A stretch of DNA of 7,830 nucleotides from DATKMK01 sp035541895 (GTDB lineage Bacteria; Desulfobacterota; Binatia; HRBIN30; JACQVA1), in assembly GCA_035541895.1 (NCBI GenBank), contig DATKMK010000070.1, positions 1-7,830 of the forward strand. Direction: 5' to 3'. Both the position numbers and the translations under genes were made by a program. How positions within the stretch are numbered: position 1 is the first letter of the stretch; each line of letters starts with the position of its first letter. Below are positions 5,221 to 7,830 of the stretch, in pieces. The notes beneath the pieces are model-generated. The model was not told the DNA's origin. It searched no databases and saw nothing but the letters and a program-made list of their open reading frames with translations.

Positions 5221-7830
5221 ATGCACCCGCTGCCACTGACCGAGCTTGTCTGGATGCTGCGCACCCCATGCGATGGCCGTTGTGAGGGAACGAACCGGCT
5301 CGCGTACTGTGTCGCGCTGGGCTGCCTGCTATCGCTGTGCTGTGGGCGTGCGCTGGCGCTCGACCCGACGCTCGATATCAGCCAGTACGCGCATACGGCA
5401 TGGAAGTACCGCGACGGCTTCGCCAAGGGAGTCGCCTTCGAGCTGGCGCAAACACCCGACGGCTATCTGTGGCTAGGCACGACGAACGGACTGATGCGGT
5501 TCGACGGTGTCCGAAACGTGCCATGGCAACCGCCGGACGGGACCGCTCTTCCCGACAACCGTGTACGCGCCCTTCTCGTCGCGCGCGACGGGACGCTCTG
5601 GATCGGAACCTGGGCAGGACTTGCAAGCTGGAACGGCAGAACGCTCGTGACTCACTCAGGACTTGCGGACCGTGTCGTCAATGCCCTCGCAGAAGATCGT
5701 GAAGGTACGATCTGGGTGGCCGGCGTGACACTTCCGCAGACCGCATTTCTCTGCGCCATCCGGGGCGTAAAGACCGATTGCACCACTGAACACGCAGCTT
5801 TCGGCAGGGTAGGGTCCTTGCATGAAGCACGCGATGGAAGTCTTTGGGTCGGGGCGATCAATGGCCTCTGGCGCCAGCAACCCGGCATTCCGAAGGAGTA
5901 TTCGCTGCCCGAGCCAAACACGGGTTCGCTGCACATGTTCAGCGAAACCGCCGAGGGCGTGGTCCTGGTACTGACACGCAACGCAATTCTTCGGATCGTC
6001 GATGAGCAGGTTGAGCCATTCCCGATTCCCGATCTACCGCGCGACGCTTTGCTGTCCCAGATACTGGTCGATCACGATGGGGGTATCTGGATCGGAACAT
6101 TGGACGCGGGACTGATCCATCTTAATGACGGTCGCATCGATCGGTTTCGGCGTTCGGACGGGCTGTCGAGCGACCGAATTTTCGACCTCTTCGAAGACCG
6201 TGAAGGGAGTGTCTGGGTTTCGACGTTCGGTGGCGTCGACCGCTTTCGTCTGCTTCCGGTGACGACCTACTCCGCAGCGCAAGGTCTGTCAGGGAGCCAA
6301 GGGGTATCGGTTCTCGCCGACAGAGACGGAAGCGTCTGGATCGACAACACGGAAGGCCTGTATCGCTGGCACGGCGGACGCGTCTTTGCCTATCGCCCAA
6401 AGAAACAGGAACCGCCCCCGTCGCAACCGGCAATTGCCGACGAAATCGTCGTGCCAGGATTGGCCGAACGTTCAGTGACCTCGCTGTACCAGGATCGCAT
6501 TGGACGCATTTGGCTCGGGTCGCAAAAAGGGCTCGGCTATCTCGAGAAGGATCGCTTCACGCGAATAAGCGGCGTTCCGAATGGATACATCGATTCCATC
6601 GCCGAAGACCGCGATGGCCATTTATGGATCGCGCACCGCGACTCCGGCCTGCTGCACGTGTCTCCCGATCTGACAGTTCAGAACGTTCCGTTGATGGCCG
6701 ACGGCAAGACCCTCATTCCGTATCGACTCGCCATCGATCCTGTGCGCGGCGGACTTTGGCTCGGCTTCTTGTCAGGCGGGGTCGTGCATTTCGCCGATGG
6801 GCGGATCGACGCGTCCTACACATCGGCTGATGGGCTCGGCAAGGGCATCGTCAACGACATTCGCGTCGCGGCCGACGGAACTGTCTGGGCAGCCACGGAC
6901 GGCGGCTTGACCCGCATCAAGGGAGACCGCTTCGCCACCTTGAACAGCAAGAATGGACTGCCCTGCGACGCGGTCCACTCGGCGACCCTGGATGACGATG
7001 GCGCGACCTGGGTTTACGCCACTTGCGGTCTGGTGCGCATCGCAACTTCGGACCTCGACGCCTGGGGCGCCGCGGTCGATCAGGGCAAGCCTGCGCCAAC
7101 GGTCCCGATGACCGTTCTGGACGACGCCGATGGCGTGCCCGGCTTTCTCACGCCCGGAAGCACCGCGACACCGCACCTCACGAAGGCGCGCGACGGGAAA
7201 CTGTGGTTCCTGTCGGTAGACGGCGTGGCAGTAGTGGACCCGCGGAACCTTCACACCAATTCCCTGGCGCCGCCGGTACATGTCGAAGCGATCACCGCCG
7301 ACCGCACACCGCACGAGACGTCTTCGCCGGTGCACTTGCCGCCGCTGGTGCGTGATCTGGAAATCGACTACACGGCGCTCAGCCTGGTCGCGCCGGAACG
7401 GAATCAATTCCGTTACCAGCTGGAGGGCCGTGACCGCGACTGGCACGACGCGGGCAATCGCCGGCAAGCGTTCTACACCGACCTAGGTCCGGGCAACTAC
7501 CGCTTCCGGGTCATCGCGAGCAACAACAGCGGCGTCTGGAATGAAGGAGGTGCGTCGCTCGATTTTTCGGTCGCACCCGCATACTGGCAGATGAACTGGT
7601 TTCGCGTGCTGTGCGTGGCGGTGTTCCTGGCGGTGCTGTGGGCGCTCTATCAGCTGCGCGCTCGACAACTTGCGCGCCAGTTCAACATAACGCTCGAAAC
7701 GCGCGTGAGCGAGCGCACACGCATCGCACGCGAACTGCACGATACGCTGCTGCAGAGTTTCCACGGCTTGTTGTTGCGCTTCCAGACTGCCATGGACCTG
7801 CTGCCCAACCGTGCTGCCGAAGCAAAGCAG
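5221..7830 (+). CDS. Two-component sensor histidine kinase with double Reg_prop propeller, Y_Y_Y domain and HisKA_3 (partial, C-terminus outside window)
   Basis: This membrane sensor kinase is open through the right edge; 870 codons are visible. From ATG 5221: a signal peptide with hydrophobic core LAYCVALGCLLSLC (27-40) and probable cleavage after ALA (46); about 14 Reg_prop-type blades (roughly 61-675), each built on a DGxLWxGT...GLxxF pattern, e.g. TPDGYLWLGTTNGLMRFDG (78-96) and ARDGTLWIGTWAGLASWNG (121-139); a Y_Y_Y domain (about 722-787) with FRYQLEGRDRDWHDAG and LGPGNYRFRVIASNNSGVWNE; one transmembrane helix (about 793-810); then HisKA_3 with ERTRIARELHDTLLQSFHG, where His840 is the likely phosphoacceptor. 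The propellers and Y_Y_Y should be periplasmic and the kinase cytoplasmic. HisKA_3 kinases normally pair with NarL/LuxR-type response regulators; none is visible. The start is uncertain: ATG 5254 gives a more typical signal peptide, and neither ATG has a good ribosome-binding site. An in-frame stop at 5194 limits upstream extension. The ligand is unknown; divergence from the cit operon makes citrate or a related acid an inference only. Confidence 0.93.
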   Translation, partial: MHPLPLTELVWMLRTPCDGRCEGTNRLAYCVALGCLLSLCCGRALALDPTLDISQYAHTAWKYRDGFAKGVAFELAQTPDGYLWLGTTNGLMRFDGVRNVPWQPPDGTALPDNRVRALLVARDGTLWIGTWAGLASWNGRTLVTHSGLADRVVNALAEDREGTIWVAGVTLPQTAFLCAIRGVKTDCTTEHAAFGRVGSLHEARDGSLWVGAINGLWRQQPGIPKEYSLPEPNTGSLHMFSETAEGVVLVLTRNAILRIVDEQVEPFPIPDLPRDALLSQILVDHDGGIWIGTLDAGLIHLNDGRIDRFRRSDGLSSDRIFDLFEDREGSVWVSTFGGVDRFRLLPVTTYSAAQGLSGSQGVSVLADRDGSVWIDNTEGLYRWHGGRVFAYRPKKQEPPPSQPAIADEIVVPGLAERSVTSLYQDRIGRIWLGSQKGLGYLEKDRFTRISGVPNGYIDSIAEDRDGHLWIAHRDSGLLHVSPDLTVQNVPLMADGKTLIPYRLAIDPVRGGLWLGFLSGGVVHFADGRIDASYTSADGLGKGIVNDIRVAADGTVWAATDGGLTRIKGDRFATLNSKNGLPCDAVHSATLDDDGATWVYATCGLVRIATSDLDAWGAAVDQGKPAPTVPMTVLDDADGVPGFLTPGSTATPHLTKARDGKLWFLSVDGVAVVDPRNLHTNSLAPPVHVEAITADRTPHETSSPVHLPPLVRDLEIDYTALSLVAPERNQFRYQLEGRDRDWHDAGNRRQAFYTDLGPGNYRFRVIASNNSGVWNEGGASLDFSVAPAYWQMNWFRVLCVAVFLAVLWALYQLRARQLARQFNITLETRVSERTRIARELHDTLLQSFHGLLLRFQTAMDLLPNRAAEAKQ

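Noticed and set aside
5009..5269. 87-codon N-terminal extension of the CitE-like protein
   Set aside because: The frame is open, but the extension has no domain character, would overlap the sensor kinase start on the other strand, and the ATG at 5008 fits the family N-terminus.
5257..5346. Possible lipoprotein signal in the kinase N-terminus (several Cys after the hydrophobic core)
   Set aside because: The sequence LSLCC does not fit a lipobox, which needs a small residue just before the Cys; an ALA cleavage site and a later transmembrane helix fit an ordinary signal peptide better.
6772..7467. 231-codon minus-strand open frame opposite the sensor kinase
   Set aside because: The plus strand encodes continuous propeller blades over the same bases; the antisense product has no recognisable features.

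Overview
The window comes from a high-GC proteobacterium. Codon bias, GC-rich wobble positions and protein sequence suggest Burkholderiales (Paraburkholderia, Burkholderia or Caballeronia type), but this is inference because no taxonomic marker is present. No RNA gene, CRISPR array, insertion sequence or other mobile-element signature was found.

Left part (1-5008, all minus strand): a citrate lyase gene cluster read right to left. The order of transcription is a CitE-like lyase paralogue (5008-4124), citC (4127-3051), citD (3054-2758), citE (2761-1895), citF (1864-341) and the start of citX (344, running off the left edge at base 1). Four of the five junctions are 4-base stop/start overlaps (ATGA three times, GTGA once). 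Only citE-citF has a gap, of 30 bases. This strongly suggests one polycistronic mRNA. The encoded set is nearly complete for making active citrate lyase: alpha (CitF), beta (CitE) and gamma/ACP (CitD) subunits, the acetylating ligase CitC, and CitX, which loads the phosphoribosyl-dephospho-CoA prosthetic group. CitG, which makes the prosthetic-group precursor, and a citrate transporter are not visible and may lie beyond base 1. The uncommon element is the extra CitE-family gene at the head of the cluster.

Middle (5009-5220): a 212-base divergent intergenic region that should hold the promoters of both transcription units. It contains an imperfect inverted repeat whose half-sites are about two helical turns apart, and a short direct repeat just ahead of the first minus-strand gene.

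Right part (5221-7830, plus strand, running off the right edge): a large membrane sensor histidine kinase. It has a signal peptide, about 14 Reg_prop-type propeller blades (two seven-bladed propellers), a Y_Y_Y domain, one transmembrane helix and a HisKA_3 phosphoacceptor segment with an ELHDT motif. The ATPase domain and any response regulator lie outside the window. Its divergent placement suggests, but does not prove, that it senses a ligand and controls the citrate lyase operon, in place of the CitA/CitB pair known from enterobacteria.
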